Shown in pieces: positions 22,836 through 33,205 of a DNA stretch of 64,000 bases. The stretch's first letter is position 1, and each line of letters starts with the position of its first letter. Origin of the DNA: Coprinopsis marcescibilis (lineage: Eukaryota > Basidiomycota > Agaricomycetes > Agaricales > Psathyrellaceae); the NCBI GenBank assembly GCA_004369085.1, contig ML210181.1:1-64000 (forward strand), read 5' to 3'. Under the pieces are notes generated by a model, which ran no database searches, was not told the DNA's origin, and saw only the letters and a list, made by a program, of their open reading frames with translations. Position numbers and translations under genes: made by a program.

Positions 22836-23053
22836 CTCTCGAATATTCAATTGATCTACCCTCTGATTGGGAACATGAAGATGCAAACATAGCAAGTTCC
22901 CAAAGATCACAGCGCTCCTCAAGCCCAGCTATGGAGATGGCTTCCAGCGACTCCGATGGAATTCTCTTTGACAATCTGCCCGAACTTCCAATATATGCTC
23001 GGGGAATCTCCGAGCTCGCCGAGCTCTCGCGGTTGCGAGTACATACCGATTAG
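22785..23053 (+). pseudogene. Coding-like fragment of unknown origin
   Basis: An open stretch of about 90 codons without an obvious ATG start. It reads EWKALEYSIDLPSDWEHEDA, later SSDSDGILFDNLPELPIYAR and ISELAELSRLRVHTD before the stop. Composition is protein-like, with acidic and Ser-rich linkers, unlike the surrounding noise. It starts inside the palindromic repeat, so it could be a truncated 3' exon carried by or interrupted by that repeat. No family recognised. Confidence 0.25.
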
Positions 23054-23207
23054 GCAGGTAGTCGCCGCCCATCGGGAGAGGCTGGGCGCTGAGACTACGC
23101 ACAGCCCACTTGTGATACATCATTCGGAAGCGTAAAGCTTACTTCCACCGAAAACCGGGGTCCAGCTTCGAAAGATGGACACATTTTAAGGTTCAAAGGT
23201 GTACATA

Positions 23208-23395
23208 CAGTCGGACCTGTGATAAGCCATACCTCCGTGGACGGGAAAAGTATGGGTTATTGGCGACTATGGGTTATCACAGGTCGGTTTGGCAGTGAAA
23301 TCTGGGTTTGGTAAGTAGCTCCCGAAGGTATGGGTTATTGTAGGTTATGGCTTATCTCAGTTATGGGTTATGACAGGTTTGACTGTAGTATGCAA
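23208..23395. mobile_element. Pogo/Tc1-like MITE, 188 bp, with TA target duplication
   Basis: Begins CAGTCGGACCTGTGATAAG and ends CATAACCTG-like in inverted form (right end ...GACAGGTTTGACTG). The 24-bp terminal inverted repeats match at 20 positions and are flanked on both sides by TA (23206-23207 and 23396-23397), the target site of Tc1/mariner/pogo elements. Internally, TATGGGTTAT recurs several times, and a third, inverted copy of the terminal motif lies at 23269-23287. There is no room for a transposase, so movement would have depended on one elsewhere. Confidence 0.75.
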
Positions 23396-23611
23396 ACACG
23401 CTAGAGAAATGTGTAATCGTTAAGATTAAGGCACAGACGCCAAGGGCATCGACTCGTCACAAAGCCGGACCTGCCAGTGGGGAGGTTGCCGCGGTCGTGG
23501 TCGTTCAGGGCCCAATACATCTACCTCCGTCAAGCAGCAAAAAGCAGCCTCTAGACCTATCTGATATAAGTTCCCTAAGCGCCTAAGTAGTACATGATAC
23601 TCTCCTTCCGG

Positions 23612-23965
23612 TCAAAATTGTTTCAGTTTCTTGCGAATGGTGATTGGTGTGCTCATCACTGATCCCAATCTTCTAGCACTTCTCGATATCAACACGTTTG
23701 AAGTTGTTCCTATTTGAGCGCGTAATGTACCCCAAGCCAGACAGTCTCCATCAGAACCCAAAGTAGTATTCGAAGCAGGCTGTAGCATCCCGGATAACCG
23801 CAGACCACTGTCGTTACTAGGACCGTAGCCCTTCTGAGATTTGCAGAACAACCTGATATTTAGCTTCAAGCCGCAACGTAGAAAGAAGGAACGAACACAT
23901 CCTTCACGACATTCGTTGTACGGTAGCTGCGCGATGGACCAAGCGACTCTGGAGGCCCTCTCCAC
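23612..23965 (-). pseudogene. Possible remnant with helix-turn-helix-like end
   Basis: Open minus-strand frame of about 117 codons. Its C-terminal part, SNVLISRSARRLGSVMSTPI then TIRKKLKQF, resembles the HTH of transposases or resolvases (xxISRRLGVSRSTxRRxLK). It overlaps the start of DUF6533 copy 2 on the other strand and has no convincing start. Weak. Confidence 0.2.
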
Positions 23966-25605
23966 GTGGACGCGAATTTTCTATGTATGTATATATGTTA
24001 TCTGCTCTACGAAGCGAATTGACGGTTGTTGGTTGGTGTAGAGTTCAGATGGTACGTAGTCACTTCATGGCTAACGAGCCTAGTGCTAATCATCGTGCTT
24101 TTCACAGCCGCGTGTCTTGTGCTTTGGGTAAGCTTCAACCGGGTGGGCATCAGGATAACTTTGAACTTAACTTCGGTGAAGACTGTCGATTATCTCGAAA
24201 CCGTGCCTCTTGAAGTATGACACTCACTCGCCTGGTCTGATGCGGCTTCTGAAGCCTTTCGGTATGCAGATCCAACTGATGTGGCCTCCGAAAACGACTC
24301 TTGTCAACGCGTTGTACTTCGCTTTGAGGTACCTTCCCGGTATTCAGTTCCTCGTATCAATACTCCGTAAGCAATTCTCTGGGCTGGGACCACTTGAAAA
24401 AGTGACAAAAGATTCATGTGCAGTTAGCGCTTCTTCCTACGGATCCCCGATTCCCGTGAGTCTCGCTATCTCTAACAAGTAACGAACCGACATTTTGTTA
24501 ATTTTGTCATGAACAGTTATGTTTTCCTCGCTCTGTGGCTATTGCAGGTATGATTGCTACTTTAGAGACTAGGTCCTGACGTAGTAATTCTATTTTACAG
24601 CTCTGACGGTGCTTGGTGTCTGTGCCTCGCAAGGTACGTACCCGCCCTCTCAAATGCCCATGAGCGTGGGTCAGTGACAAGGAGTTGCACTTGCAGCCCT
24701 CCTATTCATTCGGGTATATGCTCTCGCGGGGTGCACGCCAGTCTTGAATGTGTCGATGGCGAGTATTGGAGCCATCACTTGGTCAGCCCTCGTCGCATTA
24801 CTTGCCAAGTACCACGTCGGCCTTCAAAGTACGTCCCCTTCAATCCAGACATCAATAGAGCTCATTGCGTTATACTCCACCAGTAATCGAACCGCCAATA
24901 CCAGCTTTGGCATGTTTCCAATCGTCTGGGCAAGGCTACCTGGTGTCTATCATGTGGGGCATTGTTCTCGCAAATGAGCTCGGTGCGTCAATCTGCAAAA
25001 CTCCCTCTAAAGATCACTGGAATTACACTGGATTAGTGATGATGACTTTGACGCTCGCGTCGGGATGGAGACAGCATCGGCACTCACGTAGCCCGCTCAC
25101 AGGGATTCTCTATCGAAACGGAAGTGCATACTTTGCCGGGATTGTAGGTGAGCGTCGTCAGACTTGGCTTTCAAGCGGCAGTCCTTAACATGTTTTTATT
25201 CCTAAACGGCTTCAGCTTCGTCAGTGGTAAACATCACGGTAGGACTCGTAGCACCGGTGAGCTCTCCTGTGTCTTATCTCTGTCAGGGTCTGACGAGACC
25301 TGCAATTTTGGTGCTTAATATTTTACCAGCGATATGTTTACCCAGTCGGAGAACTCCAGCATACCCTGCATGCAATTTTCGCTACGAGGATGATCTTGCA
25401 CATACGTGAGATTGCCTACAGGGAGTTTGGACATGGAGAGATAACTGATGCGGATCCGGGGCATCAATTGGCGCCGCTCAAGTTTAATAGGACGAGGCGT
25501 CCAAGTGCATCTGAATTCGAGACTCAAAGAAATGATCATAATAACGTGGACTTTGCCACGTCTCCACGAGGACCTCGATCAAACGATGTATATAGCATGA
25601 TATAG
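23934..25605 (+). CDS. DUF6533 multi-pass membrane protein, copy 2
   Basis: Same architecture as copy 1 but more diverged. Exon 1 codes MDQATLEALSTWTRIFY, then exons of 10 nt (AGTTCAGATG), 20 nt (coding AACLVLW with its neighbour) and 33 nt (TVDYLETVPLE), then IQLMWPPKTTLVNALYFALR. The middle differs: LLFIRVYALAGCTPVLNVSM continues without the intron that copies 1, 3 and 4 have there, into SALVALLAKYHVGLQ. A later exon reads IPALACFQSSGQGYLVSIMW, then GIVLANELG. The C-terminal helix is LQHTLHAIFATRMILHIREI. The tail is the longest in the group and charged, ending GPRSNDVYSMI. No disabling change seen. Confidence 0.75.
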
Positions 25606-25761
25606 GAATTGCTAAAGAACGAAACACTCAAATAGAAACTATGCTACAAATGTGCGACTCGGAAGTAAGCCACACAACGAAATTGACATGTATGTATTCA
25701 ATCTGAAATTCATGATGATTGTCAGGAGTCAATGTTTAATGGTCGGGGGAGCATCTGCTCA

Positions 25762-28700
25762 TCAAATCTTCCACTCCGTCTCCAAATCACGCCTCTGCTC
25801 CTCTGTCTCTGCACCATGCCCAAACTGATCTTCAAGTTTGGACCGCTGCTCACTTGTACTCCCACGCACAAGAGCCTGCTCAACCGTTGCCGCACCCGCT
25901 TGTCCGAACCCGAACTTACGCAAACCGCTGAAAGCCGGTACCTTGCGCGTGGTCTCGGTCATCCTCAACCCCACCTTTGCCAGGCCACTCAAAACGGGCT
26001 CGTAAACAGTGCGGTGGGTGGGTCCGGCGACACCACGCACAGATGGGTCAACCTTGCCCTCTGCGACTGTAATGGCTGCGATGGCGACTGGTATACCGAC
26101 CGTGCGTGCCATGGCGGAGCCTTCGTCGTTCCCATAAGCTATTAGACTTGAGGTGTATACGGTTTCCTCTGTTGGCGTAGAAGGATGATGGTCGCGTGTG
26201 ATAAACTCGTGCGAGAGGACAACCATGTCCCGCTCCCTCGGAGCGTAGCGTAGCTTGTCAGCCAAAAGGTAAGCGAATATGTCGAGGGGCGTCATGGGTT
26301 CCGAGGGTAGCAGTGGCATGTTCCCTGAGGCGCCGCGAGAGTCTACAATGGTAGAACGCGGAAGAAGCCCAAGCCACTCGAGAGCATCTGCGACTTCGGC
26401 CAGCTGCTCGTGCTCTCCCGCAAAGAGCGAGGATAGAGAGGGAATGGCGCCATTGTGCGTCGGGTATTTGTGTGTAAGCGAGGCACGGAGGAGGTCGTGC
26501 CAGCTGTTGAGGTAGATGTTGGTGTTGCGTTCGAGGAGGCCGAGTTTGATAAAGCTGGACATAAGGCTGGCAAAGCCTGGGTATCTGGGTAACATACGAT
26601 TGTCAGGTCAGGATTCGTGACAGGGGAGTGGAAAACTCACCGGAGAGTCCCACGAATAACAGTCCGCATGGCGTTGGAGTCGAGACTGTAGGTGTCGCAA
26701 TAGGGTAGACTCTCCCGGTTGGCAATACCTTCGAGGGGAAATTGATCAGTCACTGGCACGTCCGGGAACGCAGATCGCAGCAACTGGTCTCCTGAAATCG
26801 TCTTGTACTATAACAAGTGTTGTTAGAGCCCCGATTCCCACCGGAGAGATCGGATACCCACCTCTCCACCAAGCTTGAACGACGCCCCGTTCTGCGTAGC
26901 AGTCAAAACGCCCTGAGGCCTCCAACTGAATTTGTACCGGAGGGGCACACGTGAGTCTTCGGGTGCGGGAAGGCCGCCGCAGAAGGAAGTGAAAGAGACG
27001 ACTTTCTTGCGTTGCGCATGCAGGGAGGAGATGAGTTGGATGGCGGAGCAGTGGTCAATACCTGGGTCTAGGCCGATCTCATTGAGGAGAAGGACATCGG
27101 CTTCGCGGGCGCTGGAGGGAGGGTGTCAGTTGTAGAAGGAGAAGAGAGGGAATTTGAACCTTACCTGGCGTCCAAGTCTTGCATTTCCTTGGAGATGTAG
27201 GAGGCGGTGACGAGGTGTTTGCGTAGCTCAACGCATGTGCTGGCGATTATGGGGTGGAAGTGAACTGGAAGAAGGCTGCATATGATTTAGATTGTTTTGA
27301 CCGAGGAAAGGAAACGCAGAACGACACCCACCTGATGACGACATCTGCCTCTTTGATCAGATGGCGGTAGGTGGAGGCGTTGGCCGTGTCAACGATGCGA
27401 TACTTGACGTTGAGGTGTGGTTGTGCCAGAGGTTGCAGTTCGAGAAGTGAGTTGCTGGCTAGAGCGAGAAGAATTCAAGTTGCCGAGCTGTCACAATTCA
27501 TAGAGGGAACAAATAAACTCACCAATGACGAGTTCCATCCCTGGATGCCTAGCAATCATGTCTACTGCAGGTTTGGCAACCATGCCGCTTCCAAGCATCA
27601 AAATGCGTTTAGGGCGGGCGGGGGCAGGTGACGATGGAGTAGCGGCATTAGCTGAAGCCTTGGTCGACTTTCCAGAAGCAGCAGCTTCACTCTGTGTCTG
27701 ATGGAACTCGTTCACTCGCGGCTGCAACCACGCGTGCTGTTCCTTCAACTCTCCCTGCTTGGCCACCGTAGCGCGATCAAGTGCTTGCATGTACTCGTCC
27801 TTCTGCGGCGCTCCAGTAAGGCGGTTATTGATGAGACTATGAAGGTAGGGCCGAAGGACGGACGCAAAGTGCTTGGAAGCGTCGAGCGGCATAGAGGCGG
27901 GGAGGATATCAACACTCATCATCGTGATTGAGGGGTAGTGCGCGGGAAGGGTGGGCGGACGGGACCTGTAGGAAGGGGATGACAGCGTTGTGGGCCTAGT
28001 GAGGAACTCGAGGCCACCCTGTAAAGTGGGTTAACGGGTGTAGATCCGTAGGCTGGAGGGAACACACACCTCGATGTCGCAACTGATATCTCCAACGTTG
28101 GTGAATCGCGGGCCGGGAAGGAGTTTGGCGCGTTCGAGGGCTGCTTGCAGCTGGTCGTTGGACATGAGACGCGGGAAGCCCGGGGACCATCCTGTGCCAT
28201 TGAGAAGGAGGGTTAGGTAGGGTGCGACCTTGGGAGCAAAGATGAGCGAACAACGCGGAATGCAACTCTGATGCTGGGACGTACTGTGTCGTAGAAGATG
28301 GACTTGTACGATTGGGGAGAGTTGTAGTAGAGTTCGCGGTTATATGGTTGGCCATCGAGTGTGACGAGATAGTCGGAGGGTTCGACGTGAACGAGGTATA
28401 TCTAAATCAAGGTTAAGCGGGAGTATATATTTGCACAGAGATAATGAAGGACCTTGCGTCTATCAGTGTCTGCGCAATGATGATTAGATTTGAAAAAGGT
28501 AAAAATGCAAATTGGCTTACTAGGGTCTTGCACCAGGGAGCTGAGACGTTGAGCGGGGACTTTCTCGATTGGCAGTTCTGATAACATAGATAAGCATCCT
28601 TGCGATACGTTTCCACGACTAGAGGGTCAATGTGTGTGAGGATTGGGTCGGACACATGGGTGGGACGGATAAGCGTACCCGGTCAAGCCTATCACGAATG

Positions 28701-29580
28701 GTCCGAGTGCACTTGGAGTACCGTGTGCAGCGATCAGGGCACCAATCTTGCGAAGCTGGACGCGTGCTTCGTCGAGGGATGGGACGGTATGGGGGCGGGG
28801 CGTGTACTGGGTGGCAAAGGGGTTAGCCAGGTGGCGCGAGTGAAAAGGAGCACGCGGGTGGAACGGACCAAGAATGGAGAAGAAATACCCTGTTCCAGGT
28901 GGGCATGTGCCATAGATGAGAGTGATTCCAAGACTCCCGCCACTGCATGGTCGGTGGTTAGATAACGGGGCAAGTGCGGAATGGCAAGGACGGACCTCCA
29001 GCGAACCAGCCAAAGCCCACAGTGCGCTTGCCAGCGCTGTCTGTGAGCAGCTCATAGTCGACAAGGGTTGGAAAGCGCTGTTTATGTTCCGAAGGTGCGT
29101 GCTGGTGGGCGACGAAGCGGGAAAGCAGCGGTGTATTGTAAGCCTGGCCCTTGTGGGTGTGCGAGAACATTATATGTGTCGGTGGTGGTGTTGACCGGCC
29201 ATTGCTGCCCAGCTCGTTGAGAGGCACCTCCTTGATCCCGAGAACGATGTCTGCATGGGACAGATCCTTGGAAATTACTGCACCGGCCTAGTCATGGGGT
29301 TGAGTGACGACAATAGACAGAATGTCTCAAATCTACCTTTTCGTATTCTTCGGTTGGAAAGACGCGACGATGGCAGGGAGCGACGTGGACCTCGACAGGA
29401 AACTTGCTCAGCAAGGCGTGGACGTCGTCGGGAGACAGTGGGGCCCTGCGTTCCCAGATACGCTTGGGGTCCTCGCGTCTGGAGGGTGATGGTCAGTGGA
29501 CAAGATCAGGCGCGCGTCGGGACCGTTCCAACGAACCTGATGGCGACGACGAGACGGTTCTTGGAGAGGCGGGACAACAT
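25762..29580 (-). CDS. Bifunctional lysine-ketoglutarate reductase / saccharopine dehydrogenase (AASS-like)
   Basis: Predicted to join lysine and 2-oxoglutarate to saccharopine and to oxidise it to aminoadipate semialdehyde and glutamate, as in animal and plant AASS. The start at 29580 codes MLSRLSKNRLVVAI. The N-terminal reductase half shows REDPKRIWERRAPLSPDDVH, CHRRVFPTEEYEKAGAVI, DIVLGIKEVP, MFSHTHKGQAYN, KRTVGFGWFAGVAGVLESL, GPFVIGLTGRGNVSQG and QPYNRELYYNSPQSYKSIFY. A 17-nt micro-exon codes NTDRRK. A linker of about 100 residues follows TMMSVDILPASMPLDASKHF. The dehydrogenase half begins ILMLGSGMVAKPAVDMIARH (GxGxV nucleotide fold), then DVVISLLPVHFHPIIASTCV, NEIGLDPGIDHCSAIQLISS and SFCGGLPAPEDSRVPLRYKF; the C-terminus is rich in charged repeats and ends TEWKI. 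Yeasts split these activities into LYS1 and LYS9, so the fused arrangement is notable. No clear mitochondrial signal beyond a basic N-terminus. Confidence 0.88.
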
Positions 29581-29691
29581 GGTGGTCAAGAGCAAACCGC
29601 CCAGGGGCTTTATTTGTACTGACTGAGATCCGAGCCGACTCCGTTGGGACCGACAGAGACGGTAAACAAATTACATGGTTACTACTGGCTA

Positions 29692-32600
29692 CTATATGTT
29701 GTCCTCTGGCCCATCCTCGATGAGCTTTGCATAGTCCTCGTAGCTGGCAAATGCTGGCAGCGAGCGCAGCTTTTTCCTTCTCGCCTTTTTGTCGTCGTTG
29801 CTGTCCCGTTTTCTCTTCAGACTCTGCCCATCATCAACTCCGCCCCATTCTTCATCAGACCTTTCATACGTCATAAGCCCATCCGGAACGTCGTCGTTGA
29901 GCGACAGCAGGTCCTCGTTGTCCGACCCTTCCACCAAAGATAGCTGGTCATCGTCGTCGACCTCCTCCTCTTCGTCCTCGTCGTCGTCTTCACCTTCGAC
30001 AGACTCGTCGTCCTCCAGGTCGTCGAGATCCGGTTCGCTATCAATGTCCACCTCACTGTCATCATTATCAAGTTTGGGCATCGAAGCTTGCATGGCCTGA
30101 CAATTCATCCCCATCCGTCAGCTTATCTTGCCTACCAAGACAGACACAACGCGACACGTACCTTCCACACTTCTTCCTCGTCCAATTCACCTTCGCTCAC
30201 CTCCGACCCGGCATCAGAGCCTGCCTCATCCTTCTCCTCTTCATCTTCCACCTCCGCCTCAACTTCTGCCTCATCGGCTTCATCACCACTATCCTCCTCA
30301 TCCTCATCCCCAACCTTGCGTTTCGCAATCTTTGAATTCTTAGCATCGTCCCTCGCCTTCTTATTCACCAAATACTCGTAAAAGAACCTCTAAAGTTTTG
30401 CATTAGATACAACTCAGCGCATACTGCAAGGTAACTCACCTGGTCAACAGGAACTTGCGCAGGCCGTTTGTGCAAAAACGCCTGGTCGTTCATCAGCATC
30501 TCTCCACCACCAGATCCACCGTTTTTCTCCCCTTTCGCAAGCTTCACACCGTCAATCGCACTCGCCACAGGCTGCATGGCGCTCGAGCCCTTACCCTTGC
30601 TCTCACCCTCTCTCACCTTCTTCGCATTCTTATACACAAACCTGTCCAGGAAATGCGAGAGTGTGTTTTGCGAAAGGTCCGCGTTGGCGGTGAGTGGCTG
30701 CGAGAGGAGAAGTTGCCTTGCATGCAGCGCGATGGCTGGGTGGTAGTGGTGCAGCAGGGGTGTCTGAAGACAAAATAGTTAATACAACTGGATTTTTTAC
30801 TACTGCGAGCAATAAATGTCGTACCAGCTCCCACAAAGGCGACGCATCAGCATGTGCATACTGAGGATCGCGTTTCCTCGCGTCGTAAGCTTCCTCTGCC
30901 ACCACATCGGTTCTGGCCGGGGTGTTGATCGTCTTTCTTAATCCCGGAATCGTGCTGAACAGCTATAAACATTCACACATCAGCTCTGCGATAAACATCA
31001 ACTGGAAACTTTTACTCACCTCTCCGAGCAGGTACAGCCCACCAGCTACAAACTCCGTCGACCCGCTTCCGCTACTGACGAGGATCTGTACGAACCGTCT
31101 CACGATGGCCAAAATCCGCTCGTTTCCGTCACTCCCGACGTCGTGCTTCAGAGACTTGAACAGCAGGTTGAGATACATCGCCTGTTTAGATGAATCCGCC
31201 AGGCGCGGATCGTGCAGAGACGCGTAGAGCGCGCGATAATACCGGTCCCGTGTAGATTTGGCCGTCACCTTGAGATTGGGGTTGGACACAGTAGAAGGGG
31301 CGGCGGATGAAGATGAAGTATCGAGTGTGACGGAGATTTGCTGGATGAGCAAAAGAGCTTGAATGGAGGTGTTGAACGAGGACGTGTGTGTTATCAGGAA
31401 GAGCGTATCGAGGTGTTTCTCGATTCTGTGGGTTGTGTTAATGATGTCCCGGACAAAGCAAAACAAAACCTACCTAGAATCAGCAGCATCGACTTTTGCA
31501 AACGGTAGCGCACGGTTCACCCCAGTCAGAATCGCCGAGATCAAACGTGCATTGGTGTCCTCGATTTCTGCAAATCCTGCAGCGCCGATATGTTCCTTAT
31601 CTTTATCACCCCTCCCTCTACCTTTTTTGTGCTTGGAAGAAGAGGAATAGTCGATGATGCGCCCTTTTTTGTCTGCTAGCACTTCCTTCTCCTCTCTTCC
31701 ACCTTTTGATGTGGCGTTTCCGTCTTCATCCCCAGCGACCGAAGCTGCAGCATCAGTCTCGTCCTCACCCAGGATGTCCCGGAACATATCAAAGTAAAGA
31801 TCGAGGAGCTGACCGGCGACGGTCTTGTCAGACGCAGAGAGGACGACTTGGTTGAGCGTGATGGTGCCATAGTACCGTGCGTGAGGGTTCCCTCCCAGTT
31901 TGGGAGAAGACGTGCTCTTGCCTGTACTGCCGCCGCTCGAGCTTTTTGAAGGTGCATCGGAGAACCGGATGTGTTTGTTCTGCTTATCCCCAGTGGAAGC
32001 GGACGCGCTGGCCGAGGATTGAAGGGGTCGGAGGATGAGGGCGCTGATTTCGCGTACGATGACGGCTTTCATGGAGGGATGTGCTTGGAGGACTTGGAGG
32101 AGGTGATAGGATGCGCGGGAGCATATCGATTTTTCTGGGTCGCCCTGAATGAAGAGGTTTAATCTAGGATACAGACCAAGGAGAAAGGCACGTACAAGCT
32201 TATTTACGAGCAGACGCAGCAAATTTTGTTCCTGTTCGGGTTTGTCGCGCAGGAGGGTGGTGATGAGTGCAAGGGACTGGGTGCGGACGTAGGGCAGGGT
32301 GTCGAGTGAAAGAGTCTAGTTGCATTACGGCCGCGTTAGAGTGGGATATACCCAGGAAAATTGAGTTACAAACCTCAAGGATCTGCAAGACGCTAAAAAA
32401 GTACTTTTTGAGCCAGTCCTCGAAGAACCAGACGAGCAAATGCTGGTCTGTGACCTCACTGTGTAGGAGGGGTTGTTCGCGGAAATATCTACAGGATAAT
32501 TAGTTTAGGTGTAGTATATTCAAAGGTTAGACCAACTTTAGTTTCCGATTCGGTGCTCCTCCTCCAACCCACCAATCTACAACACACCGGAGGGCTTTCA

Positions 32601-32967
32601 AGCTCTCATCTCTACCGCCCTTGCCTTTACCCCTCTCTCCCATTCCACGGAGCGTCTCGAGAGCCTTGACATTCCGTATCGGATCGCCTTGAACAAGGAG
32701 CGTCAAGGCACTGAGCCTGTCGGAGAGTGTTCCGCTTTGGATGATTTTCGAGAGGAAGGTGGCTTCTGAGGTTGCATTTGTGGACGACGATGACTTTGCG
32801 GAGGGATTTGAAGTATCTGACGAGTACTGGAAGTGGAGGTCGCTAGCCTTTGAAAAGAGCTGTGCGATTTGGCCTGTTGTAGGCGTTGGGGAGGATGAGT
32901 TTGAACCCGAGCCTGAGGCAACCGGGAGGGTAGGGAGGGTGTACCATTGGTTCTGTTTTCCTGCCAT
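29692..32967 (-). CDS. MAK21: Mak21/Noc1, CBF-domain ribosome-biogenesis factor
   Basis: Nucleolar factor for 60S pre-ribosome assembly and export (CEBPZ in animals). The first exons are 32967-32537 and 32488-32374; further exons continue to the stop at 29692. Visible blocks: N-terminal NQWYTLPTLPVAS; LSDRLSALTLLVQGDPIRNV; NRKLKYFREQPLLHSEVTDQ; LLVWFFEDWLKKYFFSVLQI; SRASYHLLQVLQAHPSMKAV; RYYGTITLNQVVLSASDKTV; the CBF region DTLFLITHTSSFNTSIQALL, YYRALYASLHDPRLADSSKQ, FVAGGLYLLGE; then AEEAYDARKRDPQYAHADA, SPLWELTPLLHHYHPAIALH and RFFYEYLVNKKARDDAKN. A long acidic tail (runs of D/E, about 30020-30300 and 29880-30080) precedes KKARRKKLRSLPAFASYEDY. The N-terminus starts right at the conserved region, so a more upstream start exon could be missing. 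It sits 111 bp from the LKR/SDH start. Confidence 0.9.
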
Positions 32968-33205
32968 TGTGGCCTAGTGGCAATTTAAGCGCTGGCACGG
33001 TAGACGTCTGTGGTCTGGCGCTTAAACGACCTTGAGTTGGGTGAAAGCGAACCTGGCTGAGGTTGGCCTGCACCGACAATATTTCTGATCGCAAAAAGTG
33101 CAAGGAGCCTCCCACGCGCCTATCGGGATCGGCCGACCCATCAAAGGCTTGGCGTTTCTGTTGCACGCGACGCGACAATAGTGCTCAAGTGGATTACAGA
33201 TTTTA

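Larger units (their letters stand above)
21726..23933. other. Spacer between DUF6533 copies 1 and 2, with repeats
   Basis: 2.2 kb holding a palindromic repeat (22785-22835), a coding-like fragment (22785-23053), a pogo-like MITE (23208-23395) and a possible minus-strand remnant (23612-23965). The frame 22212-22553 is open but rich in repetitive gccgaa/cggc units and has no recognised domain. Confidence 0.45.

Noticed and set aside
23220..23390. Repeated TATGGGTTAT units considered as a telomere-like or CRISPR-like array
   Set aside because: Units are irregular in spacing and orientation, and the terminal inverted repeats with flanking TA explain the structure as a MITE.
29789..30381. Plus-strand Ser-rich frames with long runs of S
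   Set aside because: Antisense of the Asp/Glu-rich tail of MAK21; GAC/GAG codons read as serine on the other strand.
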